Assembly: GCA_964195995.1 (NCBI GenBank)
Contig: CAXMQS010000074.1
Span: 1-64,000 of the forward strand
Length of the DNA stretch: 64,000 bases
Direction of reading: 5' to 3'
Source of the DNA: CAXMQS01 sp964195995
Lineage (GTDB): Bacteria > Actinomycetota > Acidimicrobiia > Spongiisociales > JAOTWH01
Both the position numbers and the translations under genes were made by a program. Below are positions 54,787-63,738 of this stretch, piece by piece; position 1 is the stretch's first letter, and the number at the start of each line of letters is the position of its first letter. The notes below the pieces were generated by a model. That model saw nothing but the letters and a program-made list of their open reading frames with translations. It made no database searches and was not told the origin of the DNA.

Positions 54787-55820
54787 GGGAAGACGGACTC
54801 CTCAAAGGTGCCGCCGACCCGCTGGACGAGGTGTTGGAAGCCCAGCCCGGTCTGCGCCCGCAACAGTTGGAGGATTTCGTCGGCCAGATCGACCTCAAGG
54901 ACCGGCTGTCGATCCTCATCGAGGCCGCTCTGCAACGCAGAGAGCCTCTGGACCACACGCTGTTCTCTGGTCCTCCAGGGCTCGGCAAAACGACGCTGGC
55001 GTCGATCCTCGCAGCCGAGATGGGCGCTCAGTTCCGTGGAACCTCGGGTCCTGCCCTCGAGAGAGCAGGCGACCTGGCTGCGGTCATCACCAACCTCGAC
55101 GCCGGTGACCTCCTGTTCGTCGACGAGATCCACCGCTTGCCGCGAGCGGTCGAAGAGGTGTTGTATCCAGCGATGGAGGACTTCCAGCTTGACATCGTGG
55201 TGGGCAAGGGCCCGGCCGCCCGTTCGATAAGGCTCGAGCTGCCACCATTCACTCTCGTTGGCGCCACCACCCGCGTCGGCAGGGTTTCGGCCCCGCTGCG
55301 TGACCGGTTCGGGTATGTGGCCCGGCTCGACTACTACGAGCCGGGGGACATCGGCGCCATCGTCGGTCGGTCTGCTGGGATCCTCGATGTTGACATCGAT
55401 GACGAGGGAGCGGATGTCATCGCACACCGCAGTAGGGGAACGCCGCGGATCGCCAACCGGCTGCTGCGGCGGGTTAGAGACTTCGCGATGGTCAGGGCAG
55501 ATGGCAAGGTCACCGCCGACGTGGCTTTCAGTGCCCTGACGACCTTCGAGGTCGACGACCTCGGCCTCGATCGGGTCGATAGAGCGATCCTCAGGGCGAT
55601 CTGCGAGAAGTTCGGCGGTGGACCGGTGGGTCTGTCGACGTTGGCTATCGCCGTAGGCGAGGAGCCCGAGACCGTTGAAGACGCCTACGAGCCGTTCCTG
55701 ATGCAAATGGGATTGCTGCAGCGCACCCCGCGCGGCCGGATCGCGTCGGCGCGCGCCTACGAGCACATCGGCCTGGTGCCACCTACTCAGTCAGATCAAC
55801 CGACGCTGCTCGACGACTGA
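54783..55820 (+). CDS. ruvB: Holliday junction branch migration ATPase RuvB
   Basis: A 345-residue AAA+ motor: Walker A GPPGLGKTTLA, Walker B LLFVDEIHRL, arginine finger region LRDRFGYV, C-terminal winged helix with GGGPVGLSTLA. ATGA overlap with ruvA. Normal length. Confidence 0.96.
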   Translation: MREDGLLKGAADPLDEVLEAQPGLRPQQLEDFVGQIDLKDRLSILIEAALQRREPLDHTLFSGPPGLGKTTLASILAAEMGAQFRGTSGPALERAGDLAAVITNLDAGDLLFVDEIHRLPRAVEEVLYPAMEDFQLDIVVGKGPAARSIRLELPPFTLVGATTRVGRVSAPLRDRFGYVARLDYYEPGDIGAIVGRSAGILDVDIDDEGADVIAHRSRGTPRIANRLLRRVRDFAMVRADGKVTADVAFSALTTFEVDDLGLDRVDRAILRAICEKFGGGPVGLSTLAIAVGEEPETVEDAYEPFLMQMGLLQRTPRGRIASARAYEHIGLVPPTQSDQPTLLDD

Positions 55821-55825
55821 TCGCG

Positions 55826-56836
55826 GTGCGTACCGCCGACTTCGCATACGACCTTCCTGTCGAGTCCATCGCTCAAGAGCCGGTTGAGCCGCGCGATGCC
55901 TCTCGGTTGCTGGACTGTCGCGACATGACCGATCATCGCTTCTCGGACCTGCCATCGCTGTTGGCTGCCGGCGATCTCGTCGTCGTCAACCGCACCCGCG
56001 TGCGCCGCGCTCGGCTGCATGGCGTGCGCCAAGACACGGGTGGCGCGGTGGAGCTGTTGCTGTTGCGGAGTGACGGAGAGATCTGGTCGGCCCTGGCCAG
56101 GCCGAGCCGCCGACTCCGGCCCGGCGTCGTTATCGAGGTGGGCCCGCTGCAGGCAACCGTTGCTGCCGACCCAGTTGACGGAGTCATCGACGTCGAGTTG
56201 TCGACCAGCGATGGCGCGTCTGTCGAGGAGGCGATAGAGGCGCTCGGCGAGGTGCCCCTTCCGCCGTACTTCTCGGGAGCACTGTCAACCCCCGACCGCT
56301 ATCAGACGATCTTCGCAAAGAAGACGGCTTCATCGGCAGCGCCGACGGCAGGACTCCACTTTACGGAGCCCGTAGTCGCGGACCTCGAGGACAGGGGCAT
56401 CGAGCTCGCCGAGATCGATCTCGAGGTGGGGCTCGACACCTTTCGGCCGATGTCGACCGAGGATGTCGCCGACCATGACATCCATACTGAGCGAGTCGAA
56501 GTAGGTGCCGAAGTGGCGACGGCGATAGCTGCAGCCCGCCGGCGGGGCGGCCGGGTCATCGCTGTCGGTACCACGGTCGTCAGAGCTCTCGAGTCGGCTG
56601 GAGACGGCTCGGGCAACGTCTCGGAGTTCGCAGGTGACACGGATCTCTTTATCACCCCCGGCTATCAATTCGGAGTTGTCGACGGCCTCGTTACCAACTT
56701 CCATGTGCCGTCATCGACCCTGGTCGTCCTGATAGCGGCCTTCATGGGGGAGAAGTGGCGCCTGGCGTACGCGACGGCATTGGAGCGCGGTTATCGAATG
56801 CTGTCCTTCGGGGACGCCATGATGGTGTTCCGATGA
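55826..56836 (+). CDS. queA: S-adenosylmethionine:tRNA ribosyltransferase-isomerase
   Basis: A 336-residue enzyme adding the epoxycyclopentane part of queuosine to 7-aminomethyl-deazaguanine in tRNA. Seen: DASRLLDCRDMTDHRFSDLP-type N-terminus, VVVNRTRVRRARLHG, AAPTAGLHFTE, and HDIHTERVE. GTG start five bases after ruvB. The early conserved YDLPVESIAQEP block is complete. Confidence 0.94.
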   Translation: MRTADFAYDLPVESIAQEPVEPRDASRLLDCRDMTDHRFSDLPSLLAAGDLVVVNRTRVRRARLHGVRQDTGGAVELLLLRSDGEIWSALARPSRRLRPGVVIEVGPLQATVAADPVDGVIDVELSTSDGASVEEAIEALGEVPLPPYFSGALSTPDRYQTIFAKKTASSAAPTAGLHFTEPVVADLEDRGIELAEIDLEVGLDTFRPMSTEDVADHDIHTERVEVGAEVATAIAAARRRGGRVIAVGTTVVRALESAGDGSGNVSEFAGDTDLFITPGYQFGVVDGLVTNFHVPSSTLVVLIAAFMGEKWRLAYATALERGYRMLSFGDAMMVFR

Positions 56837-57933
56837 ACTTCGTTGAACTCGCCACCAGCGCCAAGGCCAGACGAGGTCGCCTCGAGACGCCCCACGGCAC
56901 CGTCGAGACACCAGCCTTCATGGCCGTCGGCACCCGCGGGGCAGTCCGCATGTTGGACTCGCGCGATCTGGCAGAGGCTGGCTCCGAGATGGTGTTGGCG
57001 AACACCTACCACCTCATGCTCCGCCCTGGGGCGGAGGTCGTCGCCGATCTCGGCGGCCTCCACGGGTTCATGGGCTGGCCCGGTCCGCTACTCACCGATT
57101 CGGGCGGGTACCAGGTGTTCTCTCTCGAGCCCGAGATCACCGAGGATGGCGCTCGGTTCCGCTCAACGTACGACGGCAATTCGATCTCGATGACCCCTGA
57201 GGAATCGATGCGTGTCCAGCAACTCCTGGGGGCGGACATAGCGATGGTTTTCGACGAACTCCTCGGCCTTCCCGCTGCCAGAGACATCGTCTGCGCAGCC
57301 ATGGAGAGAACGCTGCGCTGGTCGCAGCGGGCTCAGGCCGCGCACACTCGGGAGGATCAGTCCCTCTTTGGTATCTGTCAAGGAGGTGTAGACCCGGACC
57401 TCCGGGCCGAAAGCGCTCGCCGCACCAGTGAGCTGGGTTTCGTCGGTTACGGAATTGGCGGTCTCTCCGTCGGTGAGCCGTCGCGCGATCGCGATATCGC
57501 ACTCGACGCTTGTATCCCCGAGCTGCCGCGCGCAGCTCCGCGATACGTCATGGGTCTCGGAGATACAGAGGGGGTCCTGGCTGCCGTCGCCAGGGGTGCC
57601 GATCTCTTCGATTGCGTTTGGCCGACGCGCCTGGCGAGGCATGGCAAGGTCCTCAGCGCGACAGGTGACTTCTCCATCCGTAGGGCGGAGTTCGCGTCCG
57701 ATGACACGCCCCTCGACCCCGACTGTGCCTGCCGCACCTGTGCTGTCTACTCACGCGGCCACCTCCGCCATCTTCGCTTATCGGAGAAGATGAGCAGCAT
57801 GCGTCCATTGTCGATACACAACCTGTACTACACCCTCGAGGTGATGGCCGGCGCTCGTAGGGCCATCGAAGAGGGCTCGTTCGGCGCTTTTCGCTCTGGA
57901 ATCGTGGAAGCCAGAGCTTCTGGCGTCCAGTGA
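56833..57933 (+). CDS. tgt: tRNA-guanine transglycosylase
   Basis: A 366-residue TIM-barrel enzyme swapping guanine-34 for preQ1. Seen: TDSGGYQVFSL (general base Asp), the nucleophile Asp in FDCVWPTR, and zinc ligands CACRTC plus the later HN. The start at the ATG overlapping the queA stop matches the conserved FVELATSAKARRG N-terminus. Confidence 0.95.
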   Translation: MNFVELATSAKARRGRLETPHGTVETPAFMAVGTRGAVRMLDSRDLAEAGSEMVLANTYHLMLRPGAEVVADLGGLHGFMGWPGPLLTDSGGYQVFSLEPEITEDGARFRSTYDGNSISMTPEESMRVQQLLGADIAMVFDELLGLPAARDIVCAAMERTLRWSQRAQAAHTREDQSLFGICQGGVDPDLRAESARRTSELGFVGYGIGGLSVGEPSRDRDIALDACIPELPRAAPRYVMGLGDTEGVLAAVARGADLFDCVWPTRLARHGKVLSATGDFSIRRAEFASDDTPLDPDCACRTCAVYSRGHLRHLRLSEKMSSMRPLSIHNLYYTLEVMAGARRAIEEGSFGAFRSGIVEARASGVQ

Positions 57934-57980
57934 CGACCGCTACGATGCCGCTCGCCGCCCGTTTCCTGTTGGGATAACCG

Positions 57981-58298
57981 ATGCTGTCAATCTTCATACT
58001 CGCGCAGGAGTCCACCGACACCACTGCTCCGGGCTGGGTCGGGCCGGTCTTCTATGGCGTCATCTTTGCCGCCATCTTCTACTTCCTGATCTTGCGGCCG
58101 CAGCGATCGAGAGCTAGTCGCCATCGGAACCTCATGGGGTCGATGGCTATTGGCGACGAGATCAGGACGGCGGGGGGCATCTACGGCTTCGTGCGCGACC
58201 TCGATGACGAGTCGGCGGTGATCGAGGTCGAGGACGGCACCCGACTCCGGATCGCCCGCGGAGCGATCGCAGCCAAGATCACAGCCACCGAGGAGTGA
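57981..58298 (+). CDS. yajC: Preprotein translocase subunit YajC
   Basis: A 105-residue single-span membrane protein: hydrophobic segment about 20-38 (FYGVIFAAIFYFLILRPQR), then a cytoplasmic part with GDEIRTAGGIYGFVRDLDDESAVIEV. Followed one base later by secD. It modulates the SecDF complex. Confidence 0.92.
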   Translation: MLSIFILAQESTDTTAPGWVGPVFYGVIFAAIFYFLILRPQRSRASRHRNLMGSMAIGDEIRTAGGIYGFVRDLDDESAVIEVEDGTRLRIARGAIAAKITATEE

Positions 58299-58299
58299 C

Positions 58300-59880
58300 A
58301 TGAGCCGGGGCCGCGCTGCCGTGATGGTGCTGGTAGTGCTCGCGGTGGCGTGGGGCGGCCTTGCTTTGACGCTGCTCGCGGACACCACGCCCGTGCTGGG
58401 TCTCGATCTTCAGGGCGGCTTCGCCGTGACGCTCGCCGCCCCCGAAGGCACTGACAAGGCGGTGTTGGAAAAGGCCGTCGAGATCATCCGTAACCGCATC
58501 GAATCCCTCGGCAATGTCCAAGAACCCGAGGTCGCAGTTTCGGGTGATAGCAACATCACGGTGCAGCTTCCGGGTGTCACCAACAGGGAGCGTGCGCTAG
58601 ATGCGGTGGGATCGACCGGAGAGCTGTCATTCCGGCCCGTTCTAGACATTGGGGCGTTCCCGGGTGTCTCACCGCTGTTCGAGGAGGCCCTCTTGAACGC
58701 CCCGCCGCCGGCGACCACCACGGTGCCGCCGACGACGGTCGCGGGAGACACCACCACCACAACCGTCGCGGGAGATACCACCACGACTACCACTTCGACC
58801 ACCGTTCCTGACCCGCTCGCCGATGTAGTCATCCCGCCCGGGGTCGATCCGGAAACAGGCATCACCATCGTCGACGATCCAGAGGCATCCGCCTATTTGG
58901 TGGAGCCAACGTCGGGCCTGATCTACTTCGTTGGAGACGCGCTCGTGCTGGGTTCGGACATCACCAACGCCTCGGCGGGCAATCAAGGACAGGGCTGGGT
59001 CGTCGACCCGGACTTCACATCGGCGGGCGCTCGCAAGTTCGAGGAGGCCACCCGCCAACTCGCGGCATTCCCGGTTGGGTCGGACCAGCGCCGCTTCGCC
59101 ATCGTCTTGGACGGTGAAGTTGTCTCGGCACCGACCATCGCCGAGGGCGTCACTGCCGAGGAGGGGCTCGACGCGGGCCAAGTTCAGATCACTATCGGCT
59201 TTGGGAACGAGGACCCCCAGGCCGAGGCCGAGGACCTGGCGACGGTGCTGCGTTACGGTGCCTTGCCCGTCGTCTTCGAGCGGTCCCGGGTTGATTCGGT
59301 GTCTGCCACCCTCGGTGAGGACTCTCTGCAGGCGGGACTCATCGCAGGTTTCGGGGGTCTCCTCCTCGTGGCCTTGGCGATGGTCGCCTACTACCGGGCG
59401 CTGGGCCTCATCGCCGTTGTCGGGCTCACCGTTTTCGGGTCACTCCTGTTCGTCGAGTTCTCGCTCCTCGGCGCCCTGCAGGGCCAGACGCTGACATTGT
59501 CAGGGGTGGCGGGCGTCATCGTGTCTGTCGGCATTACCTCCGATAGCTACATCGTGTACTTCGAACGAGTCAAGGAAGACGTTCGCCATGGCCGGACCTT
59601 GCGTTCGGCGGTCGATCACGCCTTCCCTCGAGCGTTTCGAACGATCCTCACCGCAGACACAGTTTCGATCGCTGCCGCCATCTTGCTGTACACCCTGGCT
59701 GCCGCTCAGGTGCGGGGCTTCGCTCTGGCACTGGGTATCGCCACCGTTACGGACGTGATCATCGCCTACTACTTCACGAGACCGGCGGCGGCCTTTGTCG
59801 TTAGGGGACGTCTCGGTGACGGTGGGACGCTGAGCATTCGAGGCGCCGCCGGTCATCCCACTGTTGAGGCAACGTCATGA
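58300..59880 (+). CDS. secD: Protein export membrane protein SecD
   Basis: A 526-residue RND-type membrane protein: one N-terminal span, a large periplasmic-side P1 domain (LGLDLQGGF, IIRNRIESLG), then a five-span C-terminal bundle (GLIAGFGGLLLVALAMV onward). An insertion at about 136-171 is Thr-rich (TTVAGDTTTT twice) and splits P1. SecDF uses the proton gradient to finish export. Overlaps secF by ATGA. Confidence 0.94.
   Translation: MSRGRAAVMVLVVLAVAWGGLALTLLADTTPVLGLDLQGGFAVTLAAPEGTDKAVLEKAVEIIRNRIESLGNVQEPEVAVSGDSNITVQLPGVTNRERALDAVGSTGELSFRPVLDIGAFPGVSPLFEEALLNAPPPATTTVPPTTVAGDTTTTTVAGDTTTTTTSTTVPDPLADVVIPPGVDPETGITIVDDPEASAYLVEPTSGLIYFVGDALVLGSDITNASAGNQGQGWVVDPDFTSAGARKFEEATRQLAAFPVGSDQRRFAIVLDGEVVSAPTIAEGVTAEEGLDAGQVQITIGFGNEDPQAEAEDLATVLRYGALPVVFERSRVDSVSATLGEDSLQAGLIAGFGGLLLVALAMVAYYRALGLIAVVGLTVFGSLLFVEFSLLGALQGQTLTLSGVAGVIVSVGITSDSYIVYFERVKEDVRHGRTLRSAVDHAFPRAFRTILTADTVSIAAAILLYTLAAAQVRGFALALGIATVTDVIIAYYFTRPAAAFVVRGRLGDGGTLSIRGAAGHPTVEATS
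58738..58791 (+). repeat. 27-bp tandem repeat inside secD
   Basis: GTCGCGGGAGA[C/T]ACCACCAC recurs with a 27-base (nine-codon) period at 58738 and 58765, encoding the repeated VAGDTTTT. It fits slippage expansion in a linker. Confidence 0.75.
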
Positions 59881-60959
59881 GCCTGGCGGGGCGTCTCTAT
59901 CGGGCTGAGACGACCTTCGACTTCGTTGGTAATCGCCGCCGCTGGCTGGCGATCTCGAGCGTGCTCTTGCTGTTATCGATCGGATCGCTGGCGACCCGCC
60001 AGCTCAACCTCAGCGTTGACTTTGAAGGGGGCACTGTCGTCGAGGTAGAGAACCCCGCCGGCGCCGACGTCGCCGACGTCAACGACGCTCTCTCGTCCAT
60101 CGGTCGCGCCGGCGACACGGTGCAGCTGGTGGGCGGGGGCACGGGGATCCGGGTGCAGACGGCAGATCTGACCGTCGAAGTCGAAGACAGGCTCATTGCA
60201 GCCATCGCCGGCGTGGCCGGCGTCGAGGTGAACGACGCCAGTGTCGAGTCTGTAGGTCCGACCTTCGGCGATGAGGTGGCGCGATCTGCGCTCCGGGCGT
60301 TGATCGTGTTCATCGTGGTGATAGCCGTCTTCATATCCTTCCGTTTCGAGTGGCGAATGGCGGCGGCGGCGCTGGCGGCTCTCCTTCACGACCTCGTGAT
60401 CACCGCCGGCGTCTACTCGATCATCGGGTTCGAAGTGACGCCGGCAACGGTGGTCGCCGTCCTCACGATCCTCGGCTACTCGCTCTACGACAGCGTTGTC
60501 GTGTTCGACAAGGTGCTCGAGGAGATCGATTACTACGGCGATGAGCGCTCCATTGGAGACATCGTGAACCTGTCGATGAACCTCGTGCTGATGCGTTCGA
60601 TCAACACCTCCTTGACCTCGCTGCTGCCGGTCGGAAGCCTTCTGTTCGTCGGGTCGTATCTCCTGGGTGCCGCCACGCTGAGGGAGTTCGCGCTGGCACT
60701 GTTCGTCGGTATCGCCGCCGGCACCTACTCGTCGATCTTCGTTGCCTCGCCGCTGGTCGCCGTCTGGAAGTCGAAGGAGGAGCAGTGGCAGCGGGTGGAT
60801 CGCAAGTTGGCTCGTAAGGCAAGCGACGAAGCGGACGCCGCCAGGGTGGCCGCCGGGACCGAGAGCGAGCGCCCCCCGTCGCGGGCTCTGGATTCCGCAG
60901 GACGACAAGCTACGGGCGCCATCGCGCGTCCTCCGAAGCGTCGTAAGCGCAAGCGGTAG
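59877..60959 (+). CDS. secF: Protein export membrane protein SecF
   Basis: A 360-residue partner of SecD with six spans. Seen: the conserved LSVDFEGGT, VGPTFGDEVARSAL, and GYSLYDSVVVFDKVLE. The C-terminus is a basic tail after residue 300. ATGA overlap with secD. Confidence 0.94.
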   Translation: MSLAGRLYRAETTFDFVGNRRRWLAISSVLLLLSIGSLATRQLNLSVDFEGGTVVEVENPAGADVADVNDALSSIGRAGDTVQLVGGGTGIRVQTADLTVEVEDRLIAAIAGVAGVEVNDASVESVGPTFGDEVARSALRALIVFIVVIAVFISFRFEWRMAAAALAALLHDLVITAGVYSIIGFEVTPATVVAVLTILGYSLYDSVVVFDKVLEEIDYYGDERSIGDIVNLSMNLVLMRSINTSLTSLLPVGSLLFVGSYLLGAATLREFALALFVGIAAGTYSSIFVASPLVAVWKSKEEQWQRVDRKLARKASDEADAARVAAGTESERPPSRALDSAGRQATGAIARPPKRRKRKR

Positions 60960-60962
60960 AGT
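60957..60962 (+). promoter_or_regulatory. -10 element of apt overlapping the secF stop
   Basis: TAGAGT starts with the secF TAG stop and ends seven bases before GTG 60970. It decides between two candidate GTG starts for apt. Confidence 0.45.
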
Positions 60963-60969
60963 GCCTCCA

Positions 60970-61503
60970 GTGAGCGACTTCGACTTCAAGGCCCTTGTCC
61001 GAGATGTGCCTGACTATCCAGAGCCAGGCGTCGTCTTCAAGGACATAACGCCCATACTCGCAGACGCGGAAGCGCTTGATGCGGGGGTCGATGGATTGGC
61101 AGCCCCGTATGCCGACATCGGAATCACTCGGGTTGCCGGAATCGAGGCAAGGGGATTCATCTTCGGAGTGCCCGTCGCTAGACGCCTCGGCGTCGGATTC
61201 GTTCCGGTACGCAAGCCGGGGAAACTTCCGTATTCCGTAGAGAGCGAGGAGTACACCCTTGAGTACGGCACGGATCGGCTCGAGATCCATTCGGACGCCT
61301 TGATCCCGGGTGATCGAGTTCTGATCATCGACGATGTCCTGGCAACGGGTGGCACTGCAGCGGCAGCGGTGAGGCTCATCAGGCGCCTCGGCGCAGAAGT
61401 CGCCGGTGTCGCGGTGCTGATCGAGCTGAGCTTTCTCGAGGGACGCAAGCTGATCCCGGACGACGTGCCTCTTACCACGCTCGTCACTTATGACGCCCCC
61501 TGA
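60970..61503 (+). CDS. apt: Adenine phosphoribosyltransferase
   Basis: A 177-residue purine salvage enzyme (adenine plus PRPP to AMP). Seen: YPEPGVVFKDITPIL, GIEARGFIFGVPVA, RKPGKLPY, and the PRPP loop VLIIDDVLATGGT. Commonly found before relA. GTG 60970 is chosen for its upstream TAGAGT; GTG 60961 is an alternative. The last 14 bases overlap the next gene. Confidence 0.93.
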   Translation: MSDFDFKALVRDVPDYPEPGVVFKDITPILADAEALDAGVDGLAAPYADIGITRVAGIEARGFIFGVPVARRLGVGFVPVRKPGKLPYSVESEEYTLEYGTDRLEIHSDALIPGDRVLIIDDVLATGGTAAAAVRLIRRLGAEVAGVAVLIELSFLEGRKLIPDDVPLTTLVTYDAP

Positions 61504-63664
61504 CCAGCGTCTGGGCGACGCTGCGGTAGCCGACTTCGACACCCTCCTCGCCACGTTCGCCGCCAATCACCCTGAAGCCGACGACGCTCTTCTGCGCCGG
61601 GCCTACGAGCTCGCAGAAGGAATGCATGCTGGGCAGATGCGCAAGAGTGGCGAGGCCTTCATCAACCACCCGTTAACGGTCGCCATCATCCTCGCTGAGT
61701 ACGGCATGGATACGGACACCATTGCCGCGGCCCTGCTCCACGACACCGTCGAGGACACGGATCTAACCCTGGATGAGGTTCGAGAGGAGTTCGGAGATGA
61801 GGTCGCCAACCTGACCGACGGAGTGACCAAGCTTGACCGCCTCGAGTTCGACTCGTCCGAGGAACAGCAAGCCGCCACGATTCGAAAGATGGTGGTGGCC
61901 ATGGCGGCCGACGTCAGGGTGTTGCTCATCAAGTTGGCCGACCGGATGCACAACATCCGGACCCTGTGGGCGCTGTCTCCAGAGAAGCAGGAACGCGTCG
62001 CCAGGGAGTCGCTTGAGATCTACGCGCCGCTTGCCCACCGCCTCGGCGTGCAGGACATCAAGCATGAGATGGAAGACCGGTGCTTCGCGATCCTTTACCC
62101 CAAGCGCAATACAGAGATCGAGCAACTGATGGCTGCCAGGGCTCCGCAGCAAGAGGCCCTGATAGAAAAGGCCATACTTGCGGTTAACGACGCCTTGGGT
62201 GAGCATGCCATCAAGGCTGTGACCACCGGGCGACCCAAGCATCCGTTCTCGATCTATCGCAAGATGATCGACAGCGCTGGATCGTTCGACGAGATCCACG
62301 ACATCATCGGCATCCGGCTCGTCGTCGACGATGTCAAGGATTGCTACGCCGCACTGGGGACGGTGCACACGTTGTGGCCACCGATCTCAGGACGCTTCAA
62401 GGACTACATCGCGATGCCGAAGTTCAACCTATATCAGAGCTTGCACACGACCGTTGTCGGGCCGGACGGCAAGCCTCTCGAGGTGCAGATCCGGACCACG
62501 GAGATGGACGAACGAGCCGAGTACGGAATCGCCGCGCATTGGCGTTACAAGGAGGGCGACGGCGACGACCTACGTTGGATCAGCGACATCCGCTTCCTCC
62601 AGGACGAGTATCCGGACCCCTCGGAGTTCCTCGCCAACCTCAAGATCGACCTCTACCAGGATGAAGTCTTCGTCTTGACGCCGGGAGGGGATGTCATCAA
62701 CCTGCCTAAGGGAGCGACGCCCGTCGACTTCGCCTATTCGATCCACACCGATGTCGGGCATGCCTGCGTCGGCGCCAAGGTGAACGGAAGACTCGTGCCG
62801 CTTTCCACCGAGTTGGACTCTGGCGACATCGTCGAGGTGATGACTTCGAAGAGCCCAGACGCCCATCCGTCGCGAGATTGGCTCGGTTTCGTCAAATCCA
62901 CCCGCGCCGCCGCCAAGATCCGCCAGTGGTTCACGAAGGAGCGCCGCGAGGAAGCACTGGCAAATGGACGGGAGGCCATCACCGAGGCTCTTCGCCGTGA
63001 GGGCCTCGGCCTGAGCGCCAATGAACGAGATGAGGCCCTCTTGGCAGTGGCCAAAGCTATGAGCTTTCAAAGCATCGAAGCCCTCTTCGTCGCAGTAGGC
63101 GACGGCAAGGCGGCGTCGGAGAGCGTCGTCAACCGGCTTCTTCGCATCGTGAGGCCGACAGTCGAAGCAGAGCCCGACGAGGTGCCGGCACCTCCAACGC
63201 CGACGCACCGGTCTTCTGGCGGCATAGTGGTTGAAGGGCTAGACGACATGCTCGTGAACATCGCTCGCTGCTGCGCGCCTGTCCCTGGCGACGGTCTGGT
63301 CGGCTTCGTCACAGTCGGCAGAGGGGTGTCGGTTCACCGTGCGGATTGCACCAACATCGCATCCCTTGGCGAGAAGGCGGAGCGCATGATCGAGGTCACC
63401 TGGGATCCGACCACGGCCGGGTCCTTCACCGTGTGGATACAGGTCGAGGCGCTCGATCGACCCAAGCTGCTCCGGGACGTGACCGCCATCATCGGCGATC
63501 AGGGAGCCAACATCGTCGCCTCCTCATCTTCTTCCAGTCCGGATCGGATCGCCATCCTCCGTTACGAAGTCGAGCTCGGCGACACCGAGCAACTGGATAG
63601 GTTGCTGGCCGATCTGCGCGGCGCCGAGGGGGTCATGGACGCCCATCGGCTCTTCACACACTGA
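61490..63664 (+). CDS. rel: Bifunctional (p)ppGpp synthetase/hydrolase (Rel)
   Basis: A 724-residue stringent-response enzyme. HD hydrolase domain with NHPLTVAIILAEYG and LLHDTVEDT intact; synthetase with GRPKHPFSIYRKM, IIGIRLVV and FKDYIAMPKFNLYQSLHT; TGS domain with TPGGDVINLPKGATPVDFAY; zinc-finger-like CCAPVPGD; C-terminal ACT domain. Both activities appear intact. Its start overlaps apt in another frame, so translation may be coupled. Confidence 0.95.
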   Translation: MTPPDQRLGDAAVADFDTLLATFAANHPEADDALLRRAYELAEGMHAGQMRKSGEAFINHPLTVAIILAEYGMDTDTIAAALLHDTVEDTDLTLDEVREEFGDEVANLTDGVTKLDRLEFDSSEEQQAATIRKMVVAMAADVRVLLIKLADRMHNIRTLWALSPEKQERVARESLEIYAPLAHRLGVQDIKHEMEDRCFAILYPKRNTEIEQLMAARAPQQEALIEKAILAVNDALGEHAIKAVTTGRPKHPFSIYRKMIDSAGSFDEIHDIIGIRLVVDDVKDCYAALGTVHTLWPPISGRFKDYIAMPKFNLYQSLHTTVVGPDGKPLEVQIRTTEMDERAEYGIAAHWRYKEGDGDDLRWISDIRFLQDEYPDPSEFLANLKIDLYQDEVFVLTPGGDVINLPKGATPVDFAYSIHTDVGHACVGAKVNGRLVPLSTELDSGDIVEVMTSKSPDAHPSRDWLGFVKSTRAAAKIRQWFTKERREEALANGREAITEALRREGLGLSANERDEALLAVAKAMSFQSIEALFVAVGDGKAASESVVNRLLRIVRPTVEAEPDEVPAPPTPTHRSSGGIVVEGLDDMLVNIARCCAPVPGDGLVGFVTVGRGVSVHRADCTNIASLGEKAERMIEVTWDPTTAGSFTVWIQVEALDRPKLLRDVTAIIGDQGANIVASSSSSSPDRIAILRYEVELGDTEQLDRLLADLRGAEGVMDAHRLFTH

Positions 63665-63726
63665 CTTTTGACTAAAGAAAACGCAGAAAGTAGTCGATAA
63701 CTAACATTGTGCCCACGGGCCGCCCC

Positions 63727-63732
63727 TAGCCT
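63727..63732 (+). promoter_or_regulatory. -10 element of a leaderless promoter
   Basis: TAGCCT ends six bases before GTG 63739. The 50 bases upstream are unusually AT-rich for this genome (TTTTGACTAAAGAAAACG). Confidence 0.45.
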
Positions 63733-63738
63733 CTCCGG

